A stretch of DNA of 64,000 bases from Bacteroidota bacterium (GCA_013288345.1 JABDCA010000011.1:1-64000), one strand, 5' to 3'; counted from the first letter of the stretch, positions 7,885 through 18,150 are shown. Notes: generated from the letters alone by a model not told the origin. Made by a program: numbers and translations.

Positions 7885-8733
7885 ATGACATACGAGGACT
7901 TACGACTTGTTTTTGAAAAAGAATTAAATGATTTTTATTCATTAAATGAAATAAAAAGCTTGTTCTATTATACCCTTAATGGTATATTACAAATACCAAA
8001 AATAACAATCCTTTCAAATCCTCACAATCAAATAGATAAAAATAATTCACAAACGATTCTTAATATCTTAAAGGGGCTAAAAAAGAAGATACCAATACAG
8101 TATTTAATAGGGTGGGCTCCTTTTTACGGCTTAGAGCTTGATGTAAACCCTTCTGTACTTATACCAAGACCTGAAACGGAGGAGCTTGTAGAATGGGTAA
8201 TAAAGGACAATAAAGGCAAAAAACTACGAATACTGGATGTTTGCACCGGTAGTGGCTGTATTGCCCTTGCTTTGAAGAAGAATCTGCCAAAATGCAGTGT
8301 TTCCGCCCTTGATGTATCTGAAGGCGCCCTTGAAACAGCTGCCCATAATGCTGAAAAATTGGGCATAGAGATAGAATTGATGGAGGAAGATGCCTTAAGC
8401 CTGTCTGAAGGGTTAAATGCAGCAGATTTTGATGTAATAGTAAGTAACCCGCCCTATATTAAAAATGCAGAGAAGCATCAAGTACAGGAAAATGTGCTTA
8501 TGTATGAACCTCACATGGCACTTTTTGTGCCAGATAAGGACCCTCTTAAATTTTATGAGGCCATTGCTGGTTTTGCAAAAGGTAATAAGCATATTACTCT
8601 TTATTTTGAAATACAAGAAGACAGGGCTAAGTCTTTATCCGATCTTTTGAAGAAAATGGGCTTTACAGATATTGTGGTATGTAAGGATATGAATGGGAAG
8701 GATAGGATGTTAAAATGTATATATATTTGTTAG
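7885..8733 (+). CDS. prmC: Release factor glutamine N5-methyltransferase
   Basis: PrmC methylates the glutamine of the GGQ motif in class-1 release factors. The product is 282 residues. The ORF track begins at a TTG (7879); the ATG six bases later (MTYEDLRLVF) is the natural start. The N-terminal helical domain (to about 95) precedes the SAM-binding domain with RPETEELVEWV, ILDVCTGSGCIALAL and the substrate motif VSNPPYI. It is the first gene of a run prmC-ligA-lpxK with gaps of 12 and 35 bases. Confidence 0.93.
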   Translation: MTYEDLRLVFEKELNDFYSLNEIKSLFYYTLNGILQIPKITILSNPHNQIDKNNSQTILNILKGLKKKIPIQYLIGWAPFYGLELDVNPSVLIPRPETEELVEWVIKDNKGKKLRILDVCTGSGCIALALKKNLPKCSVSALDVSEGALETAAHNAEKLGIEIELMEEDALSLSEGLNAADFDVIVSNPPYIKNAEKHQVQENVLMYEPHMALFVPDKDPLKFYEAIAGFAKGNKHITLYFEIQEDRAKSLSDLLKKMGFTDIVVCKDMNGKDRMLKCIYIC

Positions 8734-10755
<2,022 letters not shown>

Positions 10756-10790
10756 TGGATTTTATAAAATATGTACCACTTAAAGGCTAA

Positions 10791-11903
10791 ATGAAAAACG
10801 CAAAATTCCTTCTATACCCATTTTCCTTCTTCTACCAGATGATTGTTTTTGTTCGCAATATAATGTTCGATTCGGGCATTCTGCGTTCGCAAAAATTTCC
10901 GATATGGACTATTTCAGTAGGTAACTTATCGGTTGGTGGAACAGGGAAATCTCCACATATAGAATACCTGATACGTTTACTGGGTAGTTTATCATCGTAT
11001 AAAAACTTGCATATTACTCCCGAACATACTGCTATACTCAGCAGAGGATATGGACGTAATACATCAGGCTATTTATTGGCAAGCGAGAATTCTACTGCAC
11101 AGGAAATTGGCGACGAGCCTATGCAAATGCGTATGAAATTCAAGGATGTGCATATTGCCGTTGATGAAAAGCGTGCACATGGTATTAAGAAGCTACTGGA
11201 GATGAACAAGGATATTAACCTTGTGCTTTTAGATGATGCTTACCAGCATCGTTATGTAAAGCCATCTTTGTCTATTCTACTTACCAACTTCTACCAGCCG
11301 TTCTACGAAGATAGCATGATGCCTTTCGGCACTTTGAGAGAACCGGTAGGTGGGTATAGGCGTGCTGATATAATAATTGTTACCCGGACACCGCATGATA
11401 TTCTGGATGTGGAGAGGAAGATGATAATGAAGAAAATAAACCCTTTCCCGCATCAAAAAGTATTTTTCTCTAGTGTGGTTTACCATGATATGACCCCTGT
11501 TTATGATGTTGCATTGCTTGATAGGAAGGTGACTAAGGATACTTCAATTGTTCTATTGACAGGTATTGCCAATGCCAATGACTTTAGAAAACATTTGCAA
11601 AAGAATGCGAAGGAAGTTGTACATATCAGTTACCCCGATCATCACTGGTATTCATTGGTGGAGATAATGAAAATGGTAGATATATTTAATAATCTATCGA
11701 ACCCAGATAAGATTATAGTTACTACCGAGAAAGATGCTGCACGCCTTCATCAATCATCTATACGTGAGCAACTTGAAAAATTGCCAGTATTCTATACTCC
11801 CATACAAGTAAAGGTAAAAGACGAAGATGCATTTGAGGCAGATATTGTAAGGCAATTGGGTTCTTACCAATTGTATAAGCCAATTCAAAAAATAAAAGTC
11901 TAG
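10791..11903 (+). CDS. lpxK: Tetraacyldisaccharide 4'-kinase
   Basis: LpxK phosphorylates the 4' position of the lipid A disaccharide at the inner membrane, a step in making the outer-membrane lipopolysaccharide anchor. The 370-residue product has an N-terminal hydrophobic segment (FLLYPFSFFYQMIVFV), a P-loop SVGNLSVGGTGKSP, the motifs AILSRGYGR and DEPMQM, and the Walker B-like region VLLDDAYQH. The C-terminal half has the usual VLLTGIANANDF block. It converges with folD with only six bases between stop codons, so the two transcripts may overlap. Confidence 0.93.
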   Translation: MKNAKFLLYPFSFFYQMIVFVRNIMFDSGILRSQKFPIWTISVGNLSVGGTGKSPHIEYLIRLLGSLSSYKNLHITPEHTAILSRGYGRNTSGYLLASENSTAQEIGDEPMQMRMKFKDVHIAVDEKRAHGIKKLLEMNKDINLVLLDDAYQHRYVKPSLSILLTNFYQPFYEDSMMPFGTLREPVGGYRRADIIIVTRTPHDILDVERKMIMKKINPFPHQKVFFSSVVYHDMTPVYDVALLDRKVTKDTSIVLLTGIANANDFRKHLQKNAKEVVHISYPDHHWYSLVEIMKMVDIFNNLSNPDKIIVTTEKDAARLHQSSIREQLEKLPVFYTPIQVKVKDEDAFEADIVRQLGSYQLYKPIQKIKV

Positions 11904-11909
11904 GACGAT

Positions 11910-12788
11910 TTAAAGATATCTTCGCTTATACCCGTTAAGGGTATTCATAAGCAGAGAAGCAATGGTCATAGGTCCGACACCACCGGGAACAGGAGTAATA
12001 AAACTGCATTTAGGAGCCACTTCATCAAACTTTACATCACCGGCGATTCTGTAACCGTTTTTCTTTGTTGCATCAGGTACACGGGTAATACCAACATCTA
12101 TAACCACTGCTCCATCCTTAACCATGTCAGCAGTAACACTTTCTACCTGGCCCGTAGCTACAATAAGTATATCTGCTTGTAGGGTATGTTTTTTTGTGTC
12201 TACTGTTTTGCTATGGCATATAGTTACAGTGCAGTTGCCCGGCTGTGTATTGCGCAACATTAATAGGCTCATAGGCAAGCCAACAATATGACTTCGGCCT
12301 AAAACCACACAATGTTTACCCACAGTAAGTATTTTGTATCTGTCTAATAATTGTATAACGCCATACGGGGTTGCTGGCAGATAAGCTGGCATGTTCAACG
12401 CCATTCTGCCTACATTCTCCGGATGAAAGCCGTCCACATCTTTATCTGGAGAAATAGCATTGATCACATTACTATCTGAAATATGTTTTGGCAAAGGAGA
12501 CTGGACAATAAACCCATCAAGGCTTGTATCGTCATTCAGTTTTTTAATCTCTTTAAGTAATGCCGTCTCATCAATGGTATCTGGCAATTTAACAAGTGAA
12601 GATTTGAATCCAACCCTTTCACATGCTTTTATTTTGCTACCCACATACGTTTCACTCGCAGGATTATTTCCAACTAAAACCACAGCAAGGTGTGGAGCAC
12701 GTTTTCCTTGTGCAATAATCTTATCGACCTCAACTTTTATCTCGTCTAATATTTCTTCGGAAACCTTTTTCCCTTCCAGTAATTGCAT
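11910..12788 (-). CDS. folD: Methylenetetrahydrofolate dehydrogenase/cyclohydrolase
   Basis: FolD interconverts 5,10-methylene-, methenyl- and 10-formyl-tetrahydrofolate using NADP(H). The 292-residue product shows the active-site region ASETYVGSKIKACERVG with the catalytic lysine, the QSPLPKH motif, DVDGFHPENVGRM, the cofactor-binding VVLGRSHIVGLPMSLLL-type block, and the C-terminal TPVPGGVGPMTIASLL. Length is typical. It lies 14 bases downstream of ffh and is probably co-transcribed with it. Confidence 0.96.
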   Translation of the reverse strand: MQLLEGKKVSEEILDEIKVEVDKIIAQGKRAPHLAVVLVGNNPASETYVGSKIKACERVGFKSSLVKLPDTIDETALLKEIKKLNDDTSLDGFIVQSPLPKHISDSNVINAISPDKDVDGFHPENVGRMALNMPAYLPATPYGVIQLLDRYKILTVGKHCVVLGRSHIVGLPMSLLMLRNTQPGNCTVTICHSKTVDTKKHTLQADILIVATGQVESVTADMVKDGAVVIDVGITRVPDATKKNGYRIAGDVKFDEVAPKCSFITPVPGGVGPMTIASLLMNTLNGYKRRYL

Positions 12789-12802
12789 GTGTACTTTATG
12801 TT

Positions 12803-14146
12803 TTATCTTCCGCCGCCCGGCATTTTACCCATCATTTTCATCATTCCTGCCATGGCGCTCTTGTTATTCATAAGCTTCATCATCTTATGCATATCTTCAA
12901 ATTGCTTAATAAGGCGATTCACTTCCTGTATATTGGTGCCACTGCCTATGGCAATTCTTTTTTTACGGTTACCGTTCAATACTTCAGGATGTGATCTTTC
13001 CTGTGGCGTCATGGACTGTATAATAGCCTCAATATGCTTAAACGATTTCTCATCAATATCGGCATCTTTTACAGCGTTTCCCATCCCAGGCAACATTGAT
13101 GCAATGTCTTTTATGTTTCCCATCTTCTTTATCTGTTGAAGTTGGCTAAGGAAATCGTTATAGTCGAATTGGTTTTTAGCAAGTTTGCGTTGTAGCTTTT
13201 TAGTCTCTACCTCATCAAATTGCTCCTGGGCCTTTTCTACAAGCGATACAATATCGCCCATACCCAGTATCCTGTCGGCCATACGTGTAGGGTAAAACAC
13301 ATCCATTGCATCAGCCTTTTCGCCTGTACCTACAAACTTAATTGGCTTATTTACAACAGAACGGATAGATAAAGCAGCACCACCTCGTGTATCGCCATCC
13401 ATTTTGGTAAGCACTACGCCATCAAAGTCAAGTTTGTCGTTAAAGGCTTTTGCCGTATTCACAGCATCTTGCCCTGTCATAGCATCTACAACGAACAATA
13501 TCTCCTGAGGATTGAGTGCCTTTTTTAGTTCAGCAATCTCATTCATCATCTGCTCATCAACAGCAAGGCGGCCCGCAGTATCTATAATTACTACTGTATT
13601 TTCGTTTATCTGAGCTTGTTTAAGTGCAGCCCTGGCAATATTAACAGGCTTCTTTTCATTTTCATCCGAGAATACTTCAACTCCTAATTGTTCGCCAAGT
13701 GTTCTTAATTGCTGTATAGCAGCAGGGCGATAAACGTCGCAGGCTACAAGCAATGGTTTTTTACCCTTTTTGTTTTTAAAATAATTGGCAAGCTTGGCCG
13801 AAAAAGTTGTTTTACCAGAACCTTGCAACCCCGACATTAATATAATGGTTGGATTTGCAGTAAGTGGTATAGTGCTTTCGCCACCTCCCATAAGTGCTGT
13901 AAGCTCTTCATGGGTGATCTTTACCATTAGTTGTCCTGGCGATACTGCTGTTAGTACGCTTCTGCCTAGGGCTTTTTCCTTTACTGTGTCGGTAAATTCC
14001 TTGGCTATTTTGTAGTTAACGTCAGCATCAATAAGTGCTTTACGTATTTCTTTAAGGGTTTCAGATACGTTTACCTCGGTAATCGTTCCTTGTCCTTTGA
14101 GCATTTTAAATGCCCGGTCTAATTTCTCTGTAAGACTGTCAAACAT
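12803..14146 (-). CDS. ffh: Signal recognition particle protein
   Basis: Ffh is the GTPase of the signal recognition particle; it binds nascent signal sequences and delivers ribosomes to the membrane receptor FtsY. The ORF track starts 20 codons upstream, but the family N-terminus is MFDSLTEKLDRAFK and a TACCTTTG promoter element lies between the two, so the start is 14146 (447 residues). Domains: N (about 1-90), G with GLQGSGKTTFSAKLA, DTAGRLAVDEQM and TKMDGDTRGGA, and a methionine-rich M domain ending MAGMMKMMGKMPGGGR. Upstream lies a palindromic repeat shared with the pyrB end. Confidence 0.96.
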   Translation of the reverse strand: MFDSLTEKLDRAFKMLKGQGTITEVNVSETLKEIRKALIDADVNYKIAKEFTDTVKEKALGRSVLTAVSPGQLMVKITHEELTALMGGGESTIPLTANPTIILMSGLQGSGKTTFSAKLANYFKNKKGKKPLLVACDVYRPAAIQQLRTLGEQLGVEVFSDENEKKPVNIARAALKQAQINENTVVIIDTAGRLAVDEQMMNEIAELKKALNPQEILFVVDAMTGQDAVNTAKAFNDKLDFDGVVLTKMDGDTRGGAALSIRSVVNKPIKFVGTGEKADAMDVFYPTRMADRILGMGDIVSLVEKAQEQFDEVETKKLQRKLAKNQFDYNDFLSQLQQIKKMGNIKDIASMLPGMGNAVKDADIDEKSFKHIEAIIQSMTPQERSHPEVLNGNRKKRIAIGSGTNIQEVNRLIKQFEDMHKMMKLMNNKSAMAGMMKMMGKMPGGGR

Positions 14147-14165
14147 AGGTGATAAAATAGAGATG

Positions 14166-14173
14166 CAAAGGTA
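14166..14173 (-). promoter_or_regulatory. -7 promoter element for ffh
   Basis: TACCTTTG on the minus strand matches TAnnTTTG exactly and lies 19 bases upstream of the ATG at 14146. It sits inside the extended ORF-track frame, which argues against the upstream start at 14206. Confidence 0.6.
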
Positions 14174-14183
14174 ATAAAAAAGC

Positions 14184-14279
14184 AGCCCCATCCCAGCCTT
14201 CCCCATTAGGGAAGGAGAGTATAAAAGTGTTAATAGTTAAGTCCTCCCTTATGGGGAGGATTTAGGTGGGGCTTGGGTT
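14184..14279. repeat. Imperfect inverted repeat between pyrB and ffh
   Basis: The left arm (from 14184, AGCCCCATCCCAGCCTTCCC) and the reverse complement of the right arm (AGCCCCACCTAAATCCTCCC) align over about 33 bases with roughly three quarters identity. About 25 AT-rich bases separate the arms. It could form a long hairpin downstream of pyrB-unlike or upstream of ffh transcripts. It looks like a dispersed mobile palindrome rather than a gene-specific site. Confidence 0.7.
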
Positions 14280-15209
14280 TTACTCCTGCTTTGCAGCAAG
14301 CAGGTAAAGCACCGCCATACGAATAGCCACGCCATTTTCAACCTGGTCGAGGATGATTGACTGTGATGAATCAGCTACATCGCTTGTTATTTCCACACCA
14401 CGATTTATTGGGCCTGGGTGCATTATTGTTATTTGTTTATCCAGTGAATCGAGGCGTTCTTTGTTCAGGCCATATTGCATGGTATACTCTCGCAAAGAAG
14501 GGAAGTATTTTATATCCTGGCGTTCCATTTGTATGCGTAGCATATTAGCAACATCGCACCAGGCAAGAGCTTTCATTAGGTCGTATTCAACTTTTACACC
14601 AAGCGATTCAATATGCTTGGGTATTAGAGTAGGTGGACCGCAAACAACCACTTCAGCTCCTAGTTTTTGAAGGCAGAAAATGTTTGAAAGTGCTACACGT
14701 GAGTGTAGGATGTCTCCGACGATGGCGACTTTCTTCCCTTTTACTTCCCCGTACTTTTCGCGTATAGAGTAGGCATCGAGTAAAGCTTGTGTAGGATGTT
14801 CATGAGTACCATCCCCTGCATTTACTATAATAGAGTCCACGTGTTTAGCCAGAAAGCTGCATGCACCCGGGCTTGGATGGCGCATCACAATCATATCTAC
14901 CTTCATGGCAAGTATATTGCTAACCGTATCTATAAGTGTTTCGCCTTTTTTAACTGAGGAAGAGGATGCTGAAAAATTCAGGGTATCTGCACTCAAGCGG
15001 CGTTCTGCCAATTCGAAGGATATACGTGTGCGGGTAGAGTTTTCGAAGAATACGTTGGCAATAGTTACATCGCGGAGTGATGGAACTTTTTTAATGGGCC
15101 GGTTAATGATTTGTTTGAAATTATCGGCAGTAGAAAAAATGAGTTCAATGTCGTTGGCCGTTATATCCTTTATTCCTATTAAGTGTTTTACGCTTAGCGA
15201 CTGATTCAT
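14280..15209 (-). CDS. pyrB: Aspartate carbamoyltransferase catalytic chain
   Basis: PyrB condenses carbamoyl phosphate with aspartate, the first committed step of pyrimidine synthesis. The 309-residue product contains the carbamoyl-phosphate site FENSTRTRISFELAERRL, MRHPSPGA, the HEHPTQALLD block and the aspartate-side HPGPINRGVEI. It lies 12 bases after pyrR on the same strand, giving a small pyrR-pyrB operon. No pyrI regulatory chain is adjacent. Confidence 0.96.
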   Translation of the reverse strand: MNQSLSVKHLIGIKDITANDIELIFSTADNFKQIINRPIKKVPSLRDVTIANVFFENSTRTRISFELAERRLSADTLNFSASSSSVKKGETLIDTVSNILAMKVDMIVMRHPSPGACSFLAKHVDSIIVNAGDGTHEHPTQALLDAYSIREKYGEVKGKKVAIVGDILHSRVALSNIFCLQKLGAEVVVCGPPTLIPKHIESLGVKVEYDLMKALAWCDVANMLRIQMERQDIKYFPSLREYTMQYGLNKERLDSLDKQITIMHPGPINRGVEITSDVADSSQSIILDQVENGVAIRMAVLYLLAAKQE

Positions 15210-15221
15210 ATCTGTTTTTTT

Positions 15222-15761
15222 CTAATCGTTCATTATAAGCCAAACTCTGTCATTGCCATCTGTTTCTTTCCATTCAGCTTTCACATTCTGCGATACCCTT
15301 GTATCTATCCTTTTCCCAACATAATCCGGCTGTATTGGCAGGTGACGGCTAAAGCGCCTGTCTATAAGTACCAGCAGTTCTACCTTACGTGGTCTGCCAA
15401 AATCGAGCAGAGCATCTAAGCCTGCGCGTATGGTGCGGCCTGTATAAAGCACATCGTCTATTAATATTACGTTCTTATCTTCTATAATAAAGTTCATGTT
15501 CATTGCGCTGGGCAATACCGGCTGGCGCTTACGGAAGTCATCACGATAAAAAGTAGCATCCAATTCTCCGAAAGGAATGTTTTTGTTTTTGGTAAGGGCG
15601 CTTATTTTTTTGTGAAGCCTGCGGGCAAGATATATACCGCGTGGTTGAAGGCCTATAATAACAGTATCCTTAAAATCGGTATGGTTCTCTAATAGTTGGT
15701 GGCAGAGGCGGTCGAGGGTTATTTCCAGGTCCTGACTCGAAAAGAGTTCTTTTTTCTTCAT
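15222..15761 (-). CDS. pyrR: PyrR-type uracil phosphoribosyltransferase/regulator
   Basis: The 179-residue protein belongs to the PyrR family, which has uracil phosphoribosyltransferase activity and in Bacillus binds pyr mRNA to promote termination. The PRPP-binding loop is VILIDDVLYTGRTIRAGLDAL, and IIGLQPRGIYLARRL is a second family block. The ORF track starts at a TTG; the ATG at 15761 (MKKKELFSSQ) is more likely, with TATCTTTG eight bases upstream. The neighbour pyrB supports a pyrimidine role. I found no PyrR-binding hairpin in the short upstream region, so RNA attenuation here is unproven. Confidence 0.9.
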   Translation of the reverse strand: MKKKELFSSQDLEITLDRLCHQLLENHTDFKDTVIIGLQPRGIYLARRLHKKISALTKNKNIPFGELDATFYRDDFRKRQPVLPSAMNMNFIIEDKNVILIDDVLYTGRTIRAGLDALLDFGRPRKVELLVLIDRRFSRHLPIQPDYVGKRIDTRVSQNVKAEWKETDGNDRVWLIMND

Positions 15762-15769
15762 CAAGGGTT

Positions 15770-15777
15770 CAAAGATA
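15770..15777 (-). promoter_or_regulatory. -7 promoter element for pyrR-pyrB
   Basis: TATCTTTG on the minus strand matches TAnnTTTG and ends eight bases before the pyrR ATG. It immediately follows the terminator at 15779-15812, so pyrR-pyrB seem to be transcribed separately from rpsA with an extremely short leader. Confidence 0.5.
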
Positions 15778-15778
15778 T

Positions 15779-15812
15779 AAAAAAAACGGGTACGTTTTTG
15801 TTCGTACCCGTT
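15779..15812 (-). terminator. Intrinsic terminator of rpsA
   Basis: On the minus strand ACGGGTACG and CGTACCCGT form a perfect 9-bp stem around AACAAAAA-type loop sequence, followed at once by eight T residues. It lies about 30 bases after the rpsA stop. Confidence 0.9.
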
Positions 15813-15840
15813 TCTTATTTATTGATTGTCTCAATTTAGC

Positions 15841-17679
15841 TTACTTGTTCTCTTCGTCTTCTTTCGCTTTCTTCTCAGATTTTTCCATATCCGATTTCAG
15901 GTTAGCCAACTCTCCTAAGTCTCCTAAGGTGGTCTTTTCCATAGAACTCCTTATTTTCTTAACTGAGCTGCGTGCATCCTGAGCGTCAGCCCTTCTGCCA
16001 GCAGATTTTTGGTTCTTATCTTCGGTAATGGTATCTTCTTTGATTCTTGAATGAGAAACAATGATCTTCTTCGATTCTTTGTTGAACTCGATCACTTTAA
16101 AGTCTAATACCTCTTCTAACTTAGCTGGAGTACCATTTTCCTTAATAAGGTGCTTTGCAGGTGCAAAACCTTCAACACCATAAGGAAGCATAATGGTAGC
16201 GCCCTTGTCTGTCATATTGGTAATAGTTCCTTTGTGAATAGAATCGAGTGTAAAGATAGTTTCGAATGTATCCCATGGATTTTCTTCCAGTTGTTTGTGG
16301 CCGAGGCTCAATCTCCTGCTTTCCACATTCACTTCCAATACCGATACGTCCACTTTATCTCCAATCTTGGTAAATTCAGAAGGATGCTTGATCTTCTTGG
16401 TCCATGAAAGGTCGCTGATGTGGATAAGTCCGTCAATACCTTCAGCCAATTCAACAAATACGCCGAAGTTGGTAAAGTTGCGAACGGTTCCTACATGCTT
16501 AGAACCCTTAGGGAACCTGTCAAGAATATTAGCCCAAGGATCCGGAGCAGCTTGCTTGATACCAAGTGTCATTTTCCTTTCTTCCCTGTTAAGTGTAAGT
16601 ACTACAGCTTCTGCTTCGTCGCCTACTTTAAAGAAGTCGTGTGCGGTACGCAGGTGCTGGCTCCATGACATTTCAGATACGTGAATAAGGCCTTCTACAC
16701 CAGGAGCAATTTCAATAAATGCACCGTAGTCAGCTACAACCACAATCTTGCCTTTTACTTTGTCGCCCACTTTAAGGTCGGCGCTAAGTGAATCCCAAGG
16801 ATGTGCGCTAAGCTGTTTCAAGCCAAGTTGAATACGTTTCTTTTCGTTGTCAAAGTCAAGAATTACAACATGTATCTTGTCTCCTAATTTCACAACCTCT
16901 TCAGGGTGTGTAATACGGAACCACGAAAGGTCGGTAATGTGTATAAGTCCATCTACGCCGCCAAGGTCAATAAACACACCGTATGAGGTAATGTTCTTAA
17001 CGGTACCTTCCAGTACCTGACCTTTTTCAAGCTTAGATATGATCTCTTGTTTTTGTTGTTCAATTTCAGCTTCGATAAGCGCTTTATGAGATACAACCAC
17101 GTTTTTAAATTCAGGGTTGATCTTAACAACCTTAAATTCCATGGTCTTGTTTACATAAGCATCGTAATCCCTAACAGGCTTAACATCAATTTGTGAGCCT
17201 GGTAAGAAAGCTTCCATTCCAAATACGTCAACAATAAGTCCGCCTTTGGTACGGCATTTAACAAAGCCTTTAATAATTTCGTTGGTAGCAAGGGCTTCGT
17301 TAACTCTTTCCCAAGCGCGTACGAAACGTGCTTTCTTATGAGAAAGAACGAGCTGGCCATTCTTGTCTTCTTGTTTTTCTACGTATACTTCTACCTTATC
17401 ACCAATTTTCAGGTCAGGATTGTACCTGAACTCTGTAATAGGTATAGCGCCTTCCGACTTGTAGTTGATGTTTACAACTATGTCTTTAATGGTTTTGTCA
17501 ACCACAACACCCTCCAATACCTGGTGTTCGCTAATAGAGGTTAATGTTTTTTCGTAAGCAGATGATAATCTGTCGCGTTCAGCGGCAGAGTAGTTGTCTT
17601 GCTTTTTTCCAATGGTGTCCCAGTTAATTTCCTGGATTTCAGGAGCGGGAGCAATAGGGACTTCAGTTTCTGTTGTCAT
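15841..17679 (-). CDS. rpsA: 30S ribosomal protein S1
   Basis: S1 binds mRNA on the 30S subunit and helps initiation, which matters in Bacteroidota where Shine-Dalgarno pairing is rare. The 612-residue protein has about six S1 OB-fold repeats between residues 55 and 545; units such as GTVKNITSYGVFIDLGGVDGLIH, GKIVVVADYGAFIEIAPGVEGLIH and GTVRNFTNFGVFVELAEGIDGLIH are plain. The C-terminal 65 residues are Lys/Glu-rich and likely disordered. It has its own promoter, a leader of about 110 bases with a stem-loop, and a strong terminator. S1 is often autoregulated through its leader; that is possible but not shown here. Confidence 0.96.
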   Translation of the reverse strand: MTTETEVPIAPAPEIQEINWDTIGKKQDNYSAAERDRLSSAYEKTLTSISEHQVLEGVVVDKTIKDIVVNINYKSEGAIPITEFRYNPDLKIGDKVEVYVEKQEDKNGQLVLSHKKARFVRAWERVNEALATNEIIKGFVKCRTKGGLIVDVFGMEAFLPGSQIDVKPVRDYDAYVNKTMEFKVVKINPEFKNVVVSHKALIEAEIEQQKQEIISKLEKGQVLEGTVKNITSYGVFIDLGGVDGLIHITDLSWFRITHPEEVVKLGDKIHVVILDFDNEKKRIQLGLKQLSAHPWDSLSADLKVGDKVKGKIVVVADYGAFIEIAPGVEGLIHVSEMSWSQHLRTAHDFFKVGDEAEAVVLTLNREERKMTLGIKQAAPDPWANILDRFPKGSKHVGTVRNFTNFGVFVELAEGIDGLIHISDLSWTKKIKHPSEFTKIGDKVDVSVLEVNVESRRLSLGHKQLEENPWDTFETIFTLDSIHKGTITNMTDKGATIMLPYGVEGFAPAKHLIKENGTPAKLEEVLDFKVIEFNKESKKIIVSHSRIKEDTITEDKNQKSAGRRADAQDARSSVKKIRSSMEKTTLGDLGELANLKSDMEKSEKKAKEDEENK

Positions 17680-17724
17680 TTTGTTTAGTCGCGAAGCGTA
17701 CTCGGTACTGCTTCAACGGTTGTT

Positions 17725-17745
17725 CCTGAGTTTCGGCTCATCAGG
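17725..17745 (-). promoter_or_regulatory. Stem-loop in rpsA leader
   Basis: On the rpsA strand CCTGA-TGAGCCGAAAC-TCAGG can pair five outer bases, or alternatively TGAG-CCGAAA-CTCA. The two alternatives share the 3' strand. It lies about 45-65 bases upstream of the rpsA ATG, a position where S1 autoregulation could act. The role is inferred from position only. Confidence 0.35.
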
Positions 17746-17794
17746 ATGGTTAGTATTAACTGCTGCCGTGCAGTTTCCTTTTTTATAAGGGGTG

Positions 17795-17802
17795 CAAAGG
17801 TA
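17795..17802 (-). promoter_or_regulatory. -7 promoter element for rpsA
   Basis: TACCTTTG on the minus strand matches TAnnTTTG exactly. A TTTG lies 22 bases upstream in CCCATTTGTATTG and is a reasonable -33 element. The leader would be about 110 bases. Confidence 0.6.
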
Positions 17803-17850
17803 GTAAATAATTCGAAACACAATACAAATGGGAGTAAAATGCTTAAGGTA

Positions 17851-17957
17851 GCCACAGATTCACAGATTATTACTATTGATAAATAGCATAGCTATTTATC
17901 ATCTGTGACCTTGAAAGTTCGTTAATTATATGAATAAATCATCTGTGAATCTGTGGC
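17851..17957. repeat. 107-bp palindromic element with nested inverted repeat
   Basis: The ends are a perfect 17-bp inverted repeat: GCCACAGATTCACAGAT (17851-17867) and ATCTGTGAATCTGTGGC (17941-17957). Inside is a second perfect palindrome with 10-bp arms, GATAAATAGC-ATA-GCTATTTATC (17878-17900), followed by a partial arm copy ATCTGTGA. The outer arm recurs at 37572-37590. The architecture resembles a miniature non-coding mobile element, but no target duplication was identified. Confidence 0.8.
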
Positions 17958-17959
17958 AA

Positions 17960-18150
17960 ATGTCTCCACTTGTTAGGTAAAGGCAAAATAACACCATTTA
18001 CTCAATAGGGGATGTTAAGTACTCATTATGGTTAGTAAATATCAGCTCTGTTTCGGTAATTCGTATGCAGATTATCAGCGCATAAGCGCATGAAAGATAA
18101 AGTCCCGCCACGTCAGAAAAAGGCCCCGCATTTTAGCGGGGCTTTTTTAT
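17960..18150 (+). ncRNA. Candidate small RNA ending at an orphan terminator
   Basis: A strong intrinsic terminator at 18117-18150 points rightward, yet no plus-strand protein gene lies upstream: rpsA is divergent. A non-coding transcript starting within the spacer is the simplest explanation. Possible internal structure includes GCGC-ATAA-GCGC near 18078-18089 enclosed by ATGC/GCAT. No TAnnTTTG element was found on this strand and the 5' end is a guess. It could also be the leader of the KBL-like gene, although that gene has its own -7 element downstream of the terminator. Confidence 0.3.
18117..18150 (+). terminator. Intrinsic terminator with no upstream CDS
   Basis: GCCCCGC-attttA-GCGGGGC gives a 7-bp GC-rich stem followed by six T residues. 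It ends 64 bases before the KBL-like gene and has no coding gene upstream on this strand. Confidence 0.85.

Noticed and set aside
12803-14206. Extended Ffh start (MGKAGMG...) given in the ORF track
   Set aside because: The extra 20 residues are not in the family, and a TACCTTTG promoter element lies within them; the ATG at 14146 gives the standard N-terminus.
15779-15812. Terminator upstream of pyrR as a PyrR-controlled attenuator
   Set aside because: The pyrR -7 element lies downstream of the terminator, there is no PyrR-binding hairpin or antiterminator, and the position fits the end of rpsA.
17725-17745. CTGATGAG...CGAAAC in the rpsA leader, resembling a hammerhead ribozyme core
   Set aside because: Stem II would be only one or two pairs, and no flanking sequences can form stems I and III around a cleavage site. 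A simple hairpin explains the motif.
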